NCBI GenBank assembly: GCA_964420835.1 | Contig: CAYQUO010000001.1 | Coordinates: forward strand, 62,001-126,000 | Direction: 5' to 3' | DNA from: CAYQUO01 sp964420835 | GTDB taxonomy: Bacteria > Chloroflexota > Anaerolineae > Anaerolineales > Anaerolineaceae | Length of the DNA stretch: 64,000 nt | In this document: positions 34,772 through 43,049 of the stretch, piece after piece | How the letters are laid out: every line of letters starts with the position of its first letter | How positions within the stretch are numbered: position 1 is the stretch's first letter | The notes under the pieces: generated by a model | What the model saw: the letters and a program-made list of their open reading frames with translations, nothing else | The model's database searches: none | What the model was told of the DNA's origin: nothing | Translations under genes and position numbers: made by a program

Positions 34772-35842
34772 ATGAACACGCAAACCTACGTCCCGCTTGT
34801 TGAACTGATCCGTGGTGAGGCCGTGGAATCCATCCATTACGGTGCGGCAGCCGTGGTTGACCCGGCCGGCAACCTGCTGGCATGGGTCGGCAGCCCGGAT
34901 GCCGTCAGTTACCTGCGCTCCAGTTCCAAACCCTTCCAGGCGCTGCCTTTCCTTGAGGCCGGCGGTGCCGACCGCTACGGCCTGGATGACCGGGAGGTGG
35001 CGGTGATCTGTTCCTCCCATTCCGGAACGGATGAGCACGCCGCCGCCATCGCCGGCATCCATGCCAGGGCCGGCCTCAGCGAAAACATGCTGCAATGCGG
35101 TGTGCACCCGCCCCTGGACCCGCAGACCCGGCAGGAGATGGCAGCCCGGGGGGAGGAGCCGACCCCATTGCGGCATAATTGTTCCGGCAAGCACACCGCC
35201 ATGCTGGCCTTCGCCCGCATGAAAGGCTGGCCGCTGGAGAACTACCTGGACCCGGCCCACCCGGTGCAGCGGGCGGCATTGCAGGCCTTTGCCGACATGT
35301 GCGGGGTGCCGGCTGCGCGCATCCCGGTGGCCCTGGATGGCTGTTCGGCGCCGGTCTTTGCCGCCCCCCTGCGCAACGCCGCCCTGGCCTATGCCCGCCT
35401 GGCAGACCCCGCCGGCCTGCCCCCGGAACGGCAGGCAGCCTGCCGCCGCATTTTCAGGGCCATGAGCGGCAACCCCTTCCTGGTGGCCGGGCCCGGCCGG
35501 TTCGACACGGCCCTCATGCAGTCCGGCCGCGGGCGCATCGTTTCCAAGATGGGTGCCGAGGGTTACGCCTGCGTTGGGCTGTCGCCAGGCCAACTGGGCA
35601 GGAACAGCCCTGCTGTTGGCATTGCCGCCAAGATCTCCGATGGTGACCATCGCCAGAATGACAGCGACGCCGAAGACCGCGCCAGGCCGGCGGTGATGGT
35701 CGAAATTCTGCGGCAGTTGGGCGCCCTGGATCAGTCCCAACTGGCTGAACTGGCCGGTTTTTCCAGCCGCACCATCCACAACTGGCGTCAATTGGAAGTT
35801 GGCCGGCTGCGGCCGGCGTTCCAACTGGAGCGGGCCGCGTGA
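34772..35842 (+). CDS. Asparaginase (Asparaginase_II/ReAV-like family)
   Basis: A 356-aa protein of the asparaginase family found in Rhizobium (ReAV type), unrelated to E. coli AnsA/B. Conserved blocks: YLRSSSKPFQALPF, VICSSHSGTDEH, LRHNCSGKHTAMLAF, ALDGCSAPVF and FLVAGPGRFDT. These Ser/Lys/Cys clusters form the active site in that family. It converts L-asparagine to aspartate and ammonia. Residues about 295-315 (DGDHRQNDSDAEDRARP) look longer and more polar than usual. The GTGA overlap with the endonuclease III gene shows cotranscription. Confidence 0.88.
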   Translation: MNTQTYVPLVELIRGEAVESIHYGAAAVVDPAGNLLAWVGSPDAVSYLRSSSKPFQALPFLEAGGADRYGLDDREVAVICSSHSGTDEHAAAIAGIHARAGLSENMLQCGVHPPLDPQTRQEMAARGEEPTPLRHNCSGKHTAMLAFARMKGWPLENYLDPAHPVQRAALQAFADMCGVPAARIPVALDGCSAPVFAAPLRNAALAYARLADPAGLPPERQAACRRIFRAMSGNPFLVAGPGRFDTALMQSGRGRIVSKMGAEGYACVGLSPGQLGRNSPAVGIAAKISDGDHRQNDSDAEDRARPAVMVEILRQLGALDQSQLAELAGFSSRTIHNWRQLEVGRLRPAFQLERAA

Positions 35843-36549
35843 AAGCACCATCCCCCGGCCATCCAACGCCGGATCCCAAGCGGGCCGAACAGGCCCGCCG
35901 TGTTCACCAGCGCCTGCTGGAGGTGTACGGCCTGCCGGAATGGCAGAACCCAATGCCACCGCTGGATGAACTGGTGGGCACCATCCTTTCCCAGAACACC
36001 AACGACCGCAACCGCGACATGGCCTACAACGCCCTGCGGCGCCGCTTCCCCTCCTGGGAGCAGGTGCGGGACGCCGACCCGGGGGAAGTGATCGCTGCCA
36101 TCCGCCCGGCCGGGCTGGCCAACCAGAAGGGGCCGCGCATCCAAGGCGCCCTACGGCAGATCACCGCCGAGACCGGCGGCCTGGACCTGGGTTTTTTAAA
36201 GGACCTCGGCGCAGAAGGAGCGCGCGCCTGGCTGCTGCGCTTCAAGGGTGTTGGCCCAAAGACGGCGGCGATCATCCTGCTGTTCTCGCTCGGCATTCCG
36301 GCCTTCCCGGTGGATACGCACATCCAGCGGGTGTCCGGCCGCATTGGTCTGCGCCCGGAATCCATGACGGCCGAGCAGGCGCACGCCCACCTGGCGGCTT
36401 TGTTCCCGCCTGAGGCCTACGGGCCGGCCCACCTGAACCTCATCCGCCTGGGGCGAGAGGTTTGCAAGGCCCGCAAACCGGGTTGCCCGGTCTGCCCGCT
36501 GGGAGCCCTGTGCGACGCCTATCGGGATGGGCGCTTCATGCCCGGGTGA
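35839..36549 (+). CDS. nth: Endonuclease III-like DNA glycosylase/AP lyase
   Basis: A 236-aa HhH-GPD protein. The helix-hairpin-helix FKGVGPKTAAIILL carries the catalytic Lys, the catalytic Asp lies in FPVDTHIQRVSGRIGL, and the C-terminal [4Fe-4S] cluster motif CKARKPGCPVCPLGALC fits C-X6-C-X2-C-X5-C. All residues needed for bifunctional glycosylase/AP-lyase action on oxidised pyrimidines are present. The GTG start overlaps the asparaginase stop by 4 nt. Confidence 0.9.
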   Translation: MKAPSPGHPTPDPKRAEQARRVHQRLLEVYGLPEWQNPMPPLDELVGTILSQNTNDRNRDMAYNALRRRFPSWEQVRDADPGEVIAAIRPAGLANQKGPRIQGALRQITAETGGLDLGFLKDLGAEGARAWLLRFKGVGPKTAAIILLFSLGIPAFPVDTHIQRVSGRIGLRPESMTAEQAHAHLAALFPPEAYGPAHLNLIRLGREVCKARKPGCPVCPLGALCDAYRDGRFMPG

Positions 36550-36570
36550 GCAAGCCCAAAGATCGGCAGG

Positions 36571-36602
36571 GGGATGAAATCCCCGCCTGTGGTTCAGGCG
36601 GG
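36571..36602. terminator. Tandem hairpins between convergent genes
   Basis: GGGGAT-gaa-ATCCCC followed by CCGCCTG-tggtt-CAGGCGG, the second overlapping the RACE stop codon. There is no T-tract. Probably a transcription barrier between the convergent nth and RACE genes. Confidence 0.35.
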
Positions 36603-38426
36603 TTCCGGAAAATACATCGAATTGGTGTACAGGCGGGTGAAGTCCGGCACCACCGTCAGTTCCAGGTATTCCATCCGCCCGAGGATGGACTCGGCCTCCC
36701 GCCGCAGGGCGGTTGAAAGCAGCATTTGCCGCGCCCCCACCCCGGCGGCATTGCCCACCTGTTTAAAGCGTTCCAGCGGCAGCGGCGGCAGCATGCCCAC
36801 ACGGATGGCGCTGCGCAGGTCCAGGTGGGTGCCGAAGGCGCCGGCCACCACCACGCAGGTCAGTTCGTCGGCTGCCATGCCGGCCCCTGCCAGCAGGGTG
36901 TCGATGCCGCCGCGAATGGCGGCCTTGGCCAGTTGGATCTCGTTCACATCCCTGCGGGTGACGACGATGTCGCGCCCGTGACCGCTTTCGGCAGCCGGCA
37001 CCAGCACAAAGGTTCCCTTCAGCGCGGGATCAAAAAGCCCCCGCCGGTCGAGGATGCCTGCATCCAGCATTTCCCCCAGGGTGTTCAGGATGCCCGACCC
37101 GCAAATGCCCACCGGCGGCTGGTCATGGATGGTATGCACCCGGAAGCCTCCATCCTGGTAGTGCACCCGTTCAATGGCCCCCGGCGCCGCCCGCATGCCA
37201 TCATGGATGTGGGCTCCTTCAAAGGCCGGCCCCGAGGCGCAGGAGCAGGAAAGGATGCGTTTCCCCTGCACCAGGCTGATCTCGGTGTTCGTGCCGATGT
37301 CCACTAGCAGCGCCGGACCGGATAGAAAGTGATCCCGGCTGGCCACCAGCGCGGCGACATGGTCCGCCCCCACGTAACCGGCAATGTTCGGCGGCATGTA
37401 CACCCGGGCTCCGCCGGCGGTGTGCAGCCCGATCTCCGCCGCCTGGAAATTGAGCGCTTCCTGGACGATGGGGACGTAGGGCGCCCGGCCCAGCGGCTCC
37501 ACGGCCAGGTGGGTGAAGAAATGGTGCATGGCCGTATTGCCCACGGCCGTCACATCCACGATCTGCCCGGCGTCCAGGCCCTCCCTTTGGCAGGTCTCGG
37601 CGAGCGAGGCGTTGATGGCCTCCACCAGCAGGGTTTGCATTTGCCTGCGTTCGTCCTCACCGCGGTTCGCATAGGCGATCCGGCTGATCACATCCTCGCC
37701 GTAGGCGATCTGCGGGTTCATCAGCCCCCAGGCGGCCAGCGTGACGGCGCTCTCCAGGTCCACCAGGTACAGAGCCACCTTGGTGGAGCCGATGTCCATC
37801 GCCAGGCCGAGCATTTTGGCGCCGGGTTCCAGCGACCCGGCCAGGCGGCTGCGCTCTCCATCCCCAATCAGGGCCAGGCGTGTCTTCCAGTCCTCCCGGC
37901 GAAGCAGCGCCGAAAGGTTGGCGATGCGCCCCGGCCCCTCTCGCAGGGGCGGGAGGCCTGCCTCTGCCAGGGCATCCTGCACGCGGGTCAGGTCCGAGCG
38001 CAGGTCCTGCAGGGAGGGCGGCGGGCAGGAAAGTTCGAAGGGGCGGACCAGGGGGGCGAACTCGGCTGCCGTGCTCTCGCCTTCCACCTGCATCCTCTGC
38101 CCGCCGGTGAGCGAGGAGGCCGGGATGTCGAGCCGTACGTCCGCCAGCGCCCGGGCTTCGCAGGCCAGCCGCATCCCGTCCGCCACCTGGGCGGGCTCCA
38201 GGGTTTCCTCCTCGGAGGCGCTCAGCGGCGACACCTCGCCCGCAACCACCCGGACCAGGCAGGTGCCGCAAATGCCCAGGCCGCCGCAGGAGGCCACCAG
38301 GTCCACCCCCGCCAGGCGTGCGGCATCCAGCAGGCTGGTGCCGGGCGGCACCAGCACCCTCCGCCCGACGGGTTCCAGGTCCACCTTCACCCTTGAAGTG
38401 TCGTTCCGGGAATGGGAAGGGTCCAT
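36594..38426 (-). CDS. RACE-type activator of corrinoid proteins (2Fe-2S + ASKHA, DUF4445)
   Basis: A 610-aa protein. A plant-type ferredoxin domain lies at about residues 15-100 with Cys in CGGLGICGTC and a fourth in RLACEA. A linker follows, then a C-terminal ASKHA ATPase fold beginning LGLAMDIGSTKVALYLVDL, with phosphate-2 motif ALLVDIGTNTEISL. This is the RamA/RACE layout: ATP-driven reduction of inactive Co(II) corrinoid to Co(I). It lies one base after the MetH-activation-like gene. It may serve the MttB-family enzyme at 12936, or acetyl-CoA pathway corrinoids, elsewhere in the genome. Confidence 0.9.
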   Translation of the reverse strand: MDPSHSRNDTSRVKVDLEPVGRRVLVPPGTSLLDAARLAGVDLVASCGGLGICGTCLVRVVAGEVSPLSASEEETLEPAQVADGMRLACEARALADVRLDIPASSLTGGQRMQVEGESTAAEFAPLVRPFELSCPPPSLQDLRSDLTRVQDALAEAGLPPLREGPGRIANLSALLRREDWKTRLALIGDGERSRLAGSLEPGAKMLGLAMDIGSTKVALYLVDLESAVTLAAWGLMNPQIAYGEDVISRIAYANRGEDERRQMQTLLVEAINASLAETCQREGLDAGQIVDVTAVGNTAMHHFFTHLAVEPLGRAPYVPIVQEALNFQAAEIGLHTAGGARVYMPPNIAGYVGADHVAALVASRDHFLSGPALLVDIGTNTEISLVQGKRILSCSCASGPAFEGAHIHDGMRAAPGAIERVHYQDGGFRVHTIHDQPPVGICGSGILNTLGEMLDAGILDRRGLFDPALKGTFVLVPAAESGHGRDIVVTRRDVNEIQLAKAAIRGGIDTLLAGAGMAADELTCVVVAGAFGTHLDLRSAIRVGMLPPLPLERFKQVGNAAGVGARQMLLSTALRREAESILGRMEYLELTVVPDFTRLYTNSMYFPEPA

Positions 38427-38427
38427 G

Positions 38428-39123
38428 TCAATTTGCCTTTAAATGTTCGTGGTATCGGTGTCGGCAGGTTTCCTTCCCGCTGCAAAAATCGCAGGGGGTC
38501 AGGGAATCGTCCATTTTTTCCCCGATGCCGATGATCAAAGAGATGGATTTGCGCGGTTGCATCATGCAGGCCGCGGTCAGGCACACCCAGGCGGGGTCCG
38601 GCAGCAGCAGGTCGAAGATCTGCGGCTGCCCGGCATCCACCGGCCAGCCGATGAGCCCCGGGGAGAGCGAAACAGAAGTTTGCAGGCCGGTTTTGGCCGC
38701 CCGCCGGCGCACGCGTTCGCAGATCTCCTGTCCCAGGGCTTCGGCGGCGGCACTGCCGAAGGCGTCCAGTGCCAGGGCCAGGGCCGGGTTGACGGGCAGG
38801 ACCTCATCCACCCGTTTTTCCAGCGCCGGGCCGATGGTGGCAATGGCAGCCACCACCTCACCTGCTCCGGCAAGGTGCTGTGCCACCAGCGGGCCGCTCA
38901 ACTGGTGCCCGGTTTCCAGCAGGAGGTTCTCGTGGTGAAATCCCTGCACCATGAAGTTGCGGATGAGGGCTGCCGGTTGGATCAACCCCATCCCCTCCCG
39001 TACCGCCTGTTCCGCCAGGGCGTGCAGTGCAGGCCGGCGCTCGCGGATGCGTTGCGGGTCGGCGCCCTGGGCCAGCAGCACAACATCGGCGTTCACCCGG
39101 GGAACAAGGTCGCTTGTCAACAT
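38428..39123 (-). CDS. MetH-activation-domain-like protein with C-terminal Cys motif
   Basis: A 231-aa protein resembling the vitamin B12-dependent methionine synthase activation domain: ALDAFGSAAAEALGQEICERVRR and SLSPGLIGWPVDAGQPQIFDLL, then VCLTAACMMQPRKSISLIIGIG. The tail adds CDFCSGKETCRHR (CX2CX5C), possibly a metal site. In MetH this domain binds SAM to remethylate cobalamin. Free-standing versions accompany corrinoid methyltransferases. The ATG at 39123 is chosen; a very long upstream frame on this strand is antisense to the PBP gene. Its stop is one base from the RACE start. Confidence 0.8.
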   Translation of the reverse strand: MLTSDLVPRVNADVVLLAQGADPQRIRERRPALHALAEQAVREGMGLIQPAALIRNFMVQGFHHENLLLETGHQLSGPLVAQHLAGAGEVVAAIATIGPALEKRVDEVLPVNPALALALDAFGSAAAEALGQEICERVRRRAAKTGLQTSVSLSPGLIGWPVDAGQPQIFDLLLPDPAWVCLTAACMMQPRKSISLIIGIGEKMDDSLTPCDFCSGKETCRHRYHEHLKAN

Positions 39124-39151
39124 GAGGGCAATTCTAACATAGGCACCCCCG

Positions 39152-39184
39152 GGTTTCCGTGCTGCCCCGGAGGACGCGGAAACC
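39152..39184. repeat. Inverted repeat in divergent intergenic region
   Basis: GGTTTCCG (39152-39159) and CGGAAACC (39177-39184), perfect 8-bp arms 17 nt apart, between the MetH-like and PBP-like genes. An operator for either gene is possible. Confidence 0.35.
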
Positions 39185-39187
39185 TGC

Positions 39188-39216
39188 TTGCCCGCTGATT
39201 CCGCATGTGTTAAACT
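39188..39216 (+). promoter_or_regulatory. Promoter of the PBP-like gene, near-leaderless
   Basis: TTGCCC (39188-39193), 17-bp spacer, TAAACT with TGt upstream (39208-39216). The GTG start at 39223 lies at the expected transcription start. Confidence 0.5.
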
Positions 39217-39222
39217 CATGGA

Positions 39223-42120
39223 GTGACCACCCGTATTGCCAAGCACAACTTCTCCCGCCGGCTGGTGATCAGGCGCCGGCAGGCCCGCCGGGCCGGGGAA
39301 GAGCGTCCCCGCCGACGCTGGCGCCGCATCGGCTACGGGCTGGGAGCCGGGCTGGGCATTTTTCTGTCCGCTTCCCTGGTGGCCTTCGGCATGCTGTACG
39401 CATCGGTCACCAGCGACCTGCCCTCCATGGAGCAATTGCCTCTCCTGCTGGACCGGGAAAACGGCCTGCTGTTGCAGCCCACCCGCCTGTATGACCGCAA
39501 CGGGCAGACCCTGCTGGTAAGCCTGGAAAACCCCGGCCAGGAACGCCGATTCCTCACCGTGAACCCCACGCAGGCGGAACATTACGATCCCCGCCTGGTG
39601 CAGATGACCATCACCCTGTTCGACCCGGATTTTTGGGTCAGCCCCGGGTTCGCCTGGCGGCGACTGGTCTCCCCCCTGCCGCAAACCCTGGCCGAGCGCC
39701 TGGCCTCCGACCTGCTGCTTTCCGGTGAGCCGCCGGGGTTGCGCCGCAGCCTGCGCATGCGCCTGCTGGCTGCCCAGGTAACCGCCCATTACGGCCGGGT
39801 GCAGGTGATGGAATGGTTCCTGAACAGCACCGGTTATGGCAGCCGTGTCTACGGGGCGGATAATGCCACCCGCCTGTACCTTGGCAAGCCGGCCAGCAGC
39901 CTGAGCCTTGCCGAAGCCGCCTTCCTTTCCGCCCTCAGCCAGACCCCGGCTCTGAACCCCTTTGATTCCCCCCAGTCCGCCCGCGACCGCACCCGCCAGG
40001 TGCTGCAGCAACTGGCAACCGTCGGTGCCATCAGTGCGGAGGATTATGCGCAGGCCGCCGCTGAGGAACTGGCCTTTCGGCCGGCCCCGCCCACCCCGGA
40101 TGAGTTCAGCCCGGCCTTTACCCGCAGGGCTTTGGAGGAAGCCTACGGCCTCCTGGGGCGCGAAAGGGTGGAACGCGGGGGTTTGCGCATCATCACCAGC
40201 CTGGACACCCCCCTGCAGCGCCAGGCAGCCTGCGCCATCCGGGTGCAGATTCAGCGCCTTACCGGGCAGCCGGAAAAACTTCACCTGCCGGATGGTTCCT
40301 CCTGCGAGACGGGCAGCCTGCTGCCCACCCTGCCACCCGGTGGCCCCGACTACCCGCTCACCCTGGCCGGAACGCTGGTCGTATTGGACGTGCAAAGCGG
40401 GCAGGTGCTGGCCCTCACCGGTGACCTCAGCCTGCAGGGCGAGAAACCGGTGCTCTCCCCCCGGCCCCCCGGTTCCCTGTTGACCCCATTTGTTGCCCTG
40501 GCCGCCTTCAGCCGGTCCTTTTCACCTGCCAGCCTGGTGTGGGACATGCCGGCTTCGCTGCCGGCGGGTTTGGCGGGAACACCCAACCCGGATGGCTCCT
40601 TCCACGGCCCGCAGCGGCTGCGAACGGCCCTGGCCAATGATTACCTCGCCCCGCTCACCCACCTGCTGGACCAACTGACCCCGCAGACCGTTTGGCGGTT
40701 GACCGAGTTGCTGGGGGTGGATGGCCTGATGGAGGGGAAAGACCCCGGGGCGCTGCTCTATGGTGGAGGTGGTTCAGACCCGCTGAAAATGGCCCAGGCC
40801 TATGCCGTTTTCGCCTCCGGGGGTTTGCGCATTGGGGAGGCTGCTGCCGGGGGCGAGCCTGCACCCGCGTTCCTCCTCAGCGTGACCGACGCAAGCGGGC
40901 GCTCGCTTCTCAGCCGGGAGGAACCGCAACGCAGCCAGGTCGTCAGCCCCCAGTTGGCCTTCCTGGTTCACGATATGCTTGCAGATGGCGTGGCGCGCCG
41001 CCCGAGCCTGGGCTACCCGAATCCCCTGGAGATCGGCCGGCCATCTGGGAGCAAGGTCGGGCAAACGCTTGAGGGGTACGATGTGTGGACGGCCGGCTAC
41101 ACCCCGTCCGTCAGCGTGGTCGCCCGGTTGTTCCTGCCGCAAACCGGGGAAGAGACGCCGCAGTTGGAAACCCGCCAGGCTGCCGGCATTTGGTATGCGG
41201 TAATGCAATACCTTGGGCGCACCCGGCCGGCAGAGGGTTGGGAGGTGCCGTCAGGCGTCCAGACCGTTTCCGTCTGCGACCCGTCCGGTATGCTGCCAAC
41301 CCCAAGTTGCCCGCTGACCGTCAAGGAAGTGTTCCTTTCCGGGAACGAGCCCACCCAGGCGGATACGCTGTACCAGGTTTTTCAGGTGAACCGGGAGACC
41401 GGGCGCCTGGCAACCGTGTTCACCCCGCTCGAACTGGTCGAAACGCGCACCTGCATGGTCGTCCCGCCGGAGGCGCTCAACTGGGCCAGGCAGACCGGTG
41501 TGCCGCTGCCCCCCGCCGAGTACGATTCCATCCGTCCCCCCAGGCCTTCGGTGGATGCCAACATCAGCGCCCCCGTTCTTTTCGCCTACGTGCACGGCAA
41601 GGTGAACATCCTTGGCACGGCAGCCGGCGAAAACTTCGCCTCCTACCGCCTGCAGGTTGGGCAGGGCATTAACCCCCAAAGCTGGGTGCAGGTTGGCACT
41701 GATTCCACCACGCCCGTGCACCGGGGAATATTGGGCTCCTGGGACACAACGGGGCAGGAAGGTTTGTACGCCCTGCGACTGACGGTGCTTCGCCAGGACC
41801 AGACCATCGAGACGGCGGCCATCCAACTCACCGTGGATAACACGCCCCCCACCGTCCGGGTCAGTTACCCGCGAAGCGGTCAGCAGTTCAGCCTGGCCAT
41901 TGAGCGGGAGATCATCCTGCAGGCAGAGGTTGCCGACGCCATTGGCCTGCAGCGGGTGGCCTGGTATGTGGATGGAAAGCCTGCCGGCGAAACCAGCCTG
42001 GCACCCTACAGCCTGCTTTGGGAACCGGAGGCCGGGGAACACCGGCTGAAGGCGGTGGCTCACGACCTGGCCGGCAACGAATCCGAATCGGAAGAGATCC
42101 GCATCAGCGTTGGAAGGTGA
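39223..42120 (+). CDS. Class A PBP (PBP1C-like) protein with degenerate active sites
   Basis: A 965-aa protein: basic N-tail, one transmembrane helix (about 42-64), GT51 domain (about 85-300), transpeptidase domain (about 375-690), a PBP1C-like C-terminal part and an Ig-like domain (about 870-963). Folds align well (MEWFLNSTGYGSRVYGADNATRLYLGKPASS; LAGTLVVLDVQSGQVLALTG). But GT51 motif 1 (EDxxF) reads FDPDFW without the catalytic Glu, and GGSTITQQ is lost (PLPQTLAERL). In the transpeptidase, SxxK reads SLLT, the SxN position reads DYL, and KTGT reads KVGQT. It is therefore probably not a working synthase and may be a scaffold or regulator. The open frame of full length argues against a pseudogene. 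Confidence 0.82.
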   Translation: MTTRIAKHNFSRRLVIRRRQARRAGEERPRRRWRRIGYGLGAGLGIFLSASLVAFGMLYASVTSDLPSMEQLPLLLDRENGLLLQPTRLYDRNGQTLLVSLENPGQERRFLTVNPTQAEHYDPRLVQMTITLFDPDFWVSPGFAWRRLVSPLPQTLAERLASDLLLSGEPPGLRRSLRMRLLAAQVTAHYGRVQVMEWFLNSTGYGSRVYGADNATRLYLGKPASSLSLAEAAFLSALSQTPALNPFDSPQSARDRTRQVLQQLATVGAISAEDYAQAAAEELAFRPAPPTPDEFSPAFTRRALEEAYGLLGRERVERGGLRIITSLDTPLQRQAACAIRVQIQRLTGQPEKLHLPDGSSCETGSLLPTLPPGGPDYPLTLAGTLVVLDVQSGQVLALTGDLSLQGEKPVLSPRPPGSLLTPFVALAAFSRSFSPASLVWDMPASLPAGLAGTPNPDGSFHGPQRLRTALANDYLAPLTHLLDQLTPQTVWRLTELLGVDGLMEGKDPGALLYGGGGSDPLKMAQAYAVFASGGLRIGEAAAGGEPAPAFLLSVTDASGRSLLSREEPQRSQVVSPQLAFLVHDMLADGVARRPSLGYPNPLEIGRPSGSKVGQTLEGYDVWTAGYTPSVSVVARLFLPQTGEETPQLETRQAAGIWYAVMQYLGRTRPAEGWEVPSGVQTVSVCDPSGMLPTPSCPLTVKEVFLSGNEPTQADTLYQVFQVNRETGRLATVFTPLELVETRTCMVVPPEALNWARQTGVPLPPAEYDSIRPPRPSVDANISAPVLFAYVHGKVNILGTAAGENFASYRLQVGQGINPQSWVQVGTDSTTPVHRGILGSWDTTGQEGLYALRLTVLRQDQTIETAAIQLTVDNTPPTVRVSYPRSGQQFSLAIEREIILQAEVADAIGLQRVAWYVDGKPAGETSLAPYSLLWEPEAGEHRLKAVAHDLAGNESESEEIRISVGR

Positions 42121-42139
42121 CCGCCGGCTGTTGATGGCG

Positions 42140-43042
42140 TTAGAACAGCACCAGCAGGCCGCTGATCATTAAGAGAAGCGGGGTCAGCACGCTGCTGGCC
42201 CAAAGCATGTAGGCCACCAGTCGCTGGTCCTCCCGGCGATAGAAGAACAACCCTCCCAGCAGGTCAATCATGAAGACCAGGATCCCGGCTGCCGGCAACA
42301 ACAGCAGCCGGTCTGCGGTGACCGGCTCCAGTTCCACGCCGGGCGGCGGGTTGCCCAGCAGCACCGGCTCCCGGCCGGGGATGAGCAGGCTGACCCCCGC
42401 CAGCAGCAGGAAAATGCAGGCCCCGCCAGCCAGCAGCAGGTTGCGGGCCAGCCGGTCATGCCACACCCGGCGCAGGTAGACTGCCGAGTGGGTGGATTGC
42501 GGCTGGATGGGAGCCAGGCTGCCCATTTCCATCGCCTGGCGAAACATGCCCATAAAAAGCCCCGGGTCCTGCGGGGAGATGGCGAACAGGCGGTCTGCGG
42601 TGGCCACAACAACCAGGCAATCCACCTCCGAGGCCAGGAATTCCACCGGGCCGTAATCGCGGGTGGTGGCACTGCCCAGGATGGCCCCGGGAACCGCCAG
42701 GAAGGGCAGTCTCAGGTCGAAGCCCAGTTCCGCCGCCGGGCGCACCCATTCCACCTCGTGCAGCGGAATATCCTCGCCCCGCAAGCCCCAGCGCAGGCGC
42801 AGGCCGTCACGCTCCAGCATGTAATGGGCCCGTAGCAGGGCATATCCCCGGTAGGCTGCCAGCGCGGCCGGCACCAGCAGGAGGAAGGCCAGCAGGAGGA
42901 GCAGGATGTAGAAGCCGGTCGACTCCTGCAGCAAAGCCAGCCACACGCTTGCCCCGCTTCCGGCCAGCATCAGAAGCCCGACGGCCGCATGCAGGATCAA
43001 TCCGCGCCGGCGCGGCGGGTTGAAATACGGGGTGGTCTCCAT
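42140..43042 (-). CDS. Membrane protein with PH-like domain, unknown function
   Basis: A 300-aa protein. Two N-terminal helices (about 15-37 and 43-65), a soluble PH-like beta domain (about 70-185, with YMLERDGLRLRWGLRGEDIPLHEVEWVRP, the pattern of bacterial PH/DUF membrane proteins), then three more helices (about 205-225, 245-265 and 275-298). It starts 7 nt after the DegT-type aminotransferase gene on the same strand and is likely cotranscribed with it. I cannot assign a function. Confidence 0.65.
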   Translation of the reverse strand: METTPYFNPPRRRGLILHAAVGLLMLAGSGASVWLALLQESTGFYILLLLLAFLLLVPAALAAYRGYALLRAHYMLERDGLRLRWGLRGEDIPLHEVEWVRPAAELGFDLRLPFLAVPGAILGSATTRDYGPVEFLASEVDCLVVVATADRLFAISPQDPGLFMGMFRQAMEMGSLAPIQPQSTHSAVYLRRVWHDRLARNLLLAGGACIFLLLAGVSLLIPGREPVLLGNPPPGVELEPVTADRLLLLPAAGILVFMIDLLGGLFFYRREDQRLVAYMLWASSVLTPLLLMISGLLVLF

Positions 43043-43049
43043 GGGTGTC

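Noticed and set aside
39124..40395. Upstream extension of the MetH-activation-like frame on the minus strand
   Set aside because: Antisense to the PBP gene; the conserved domain begins at the ATG at 39123.
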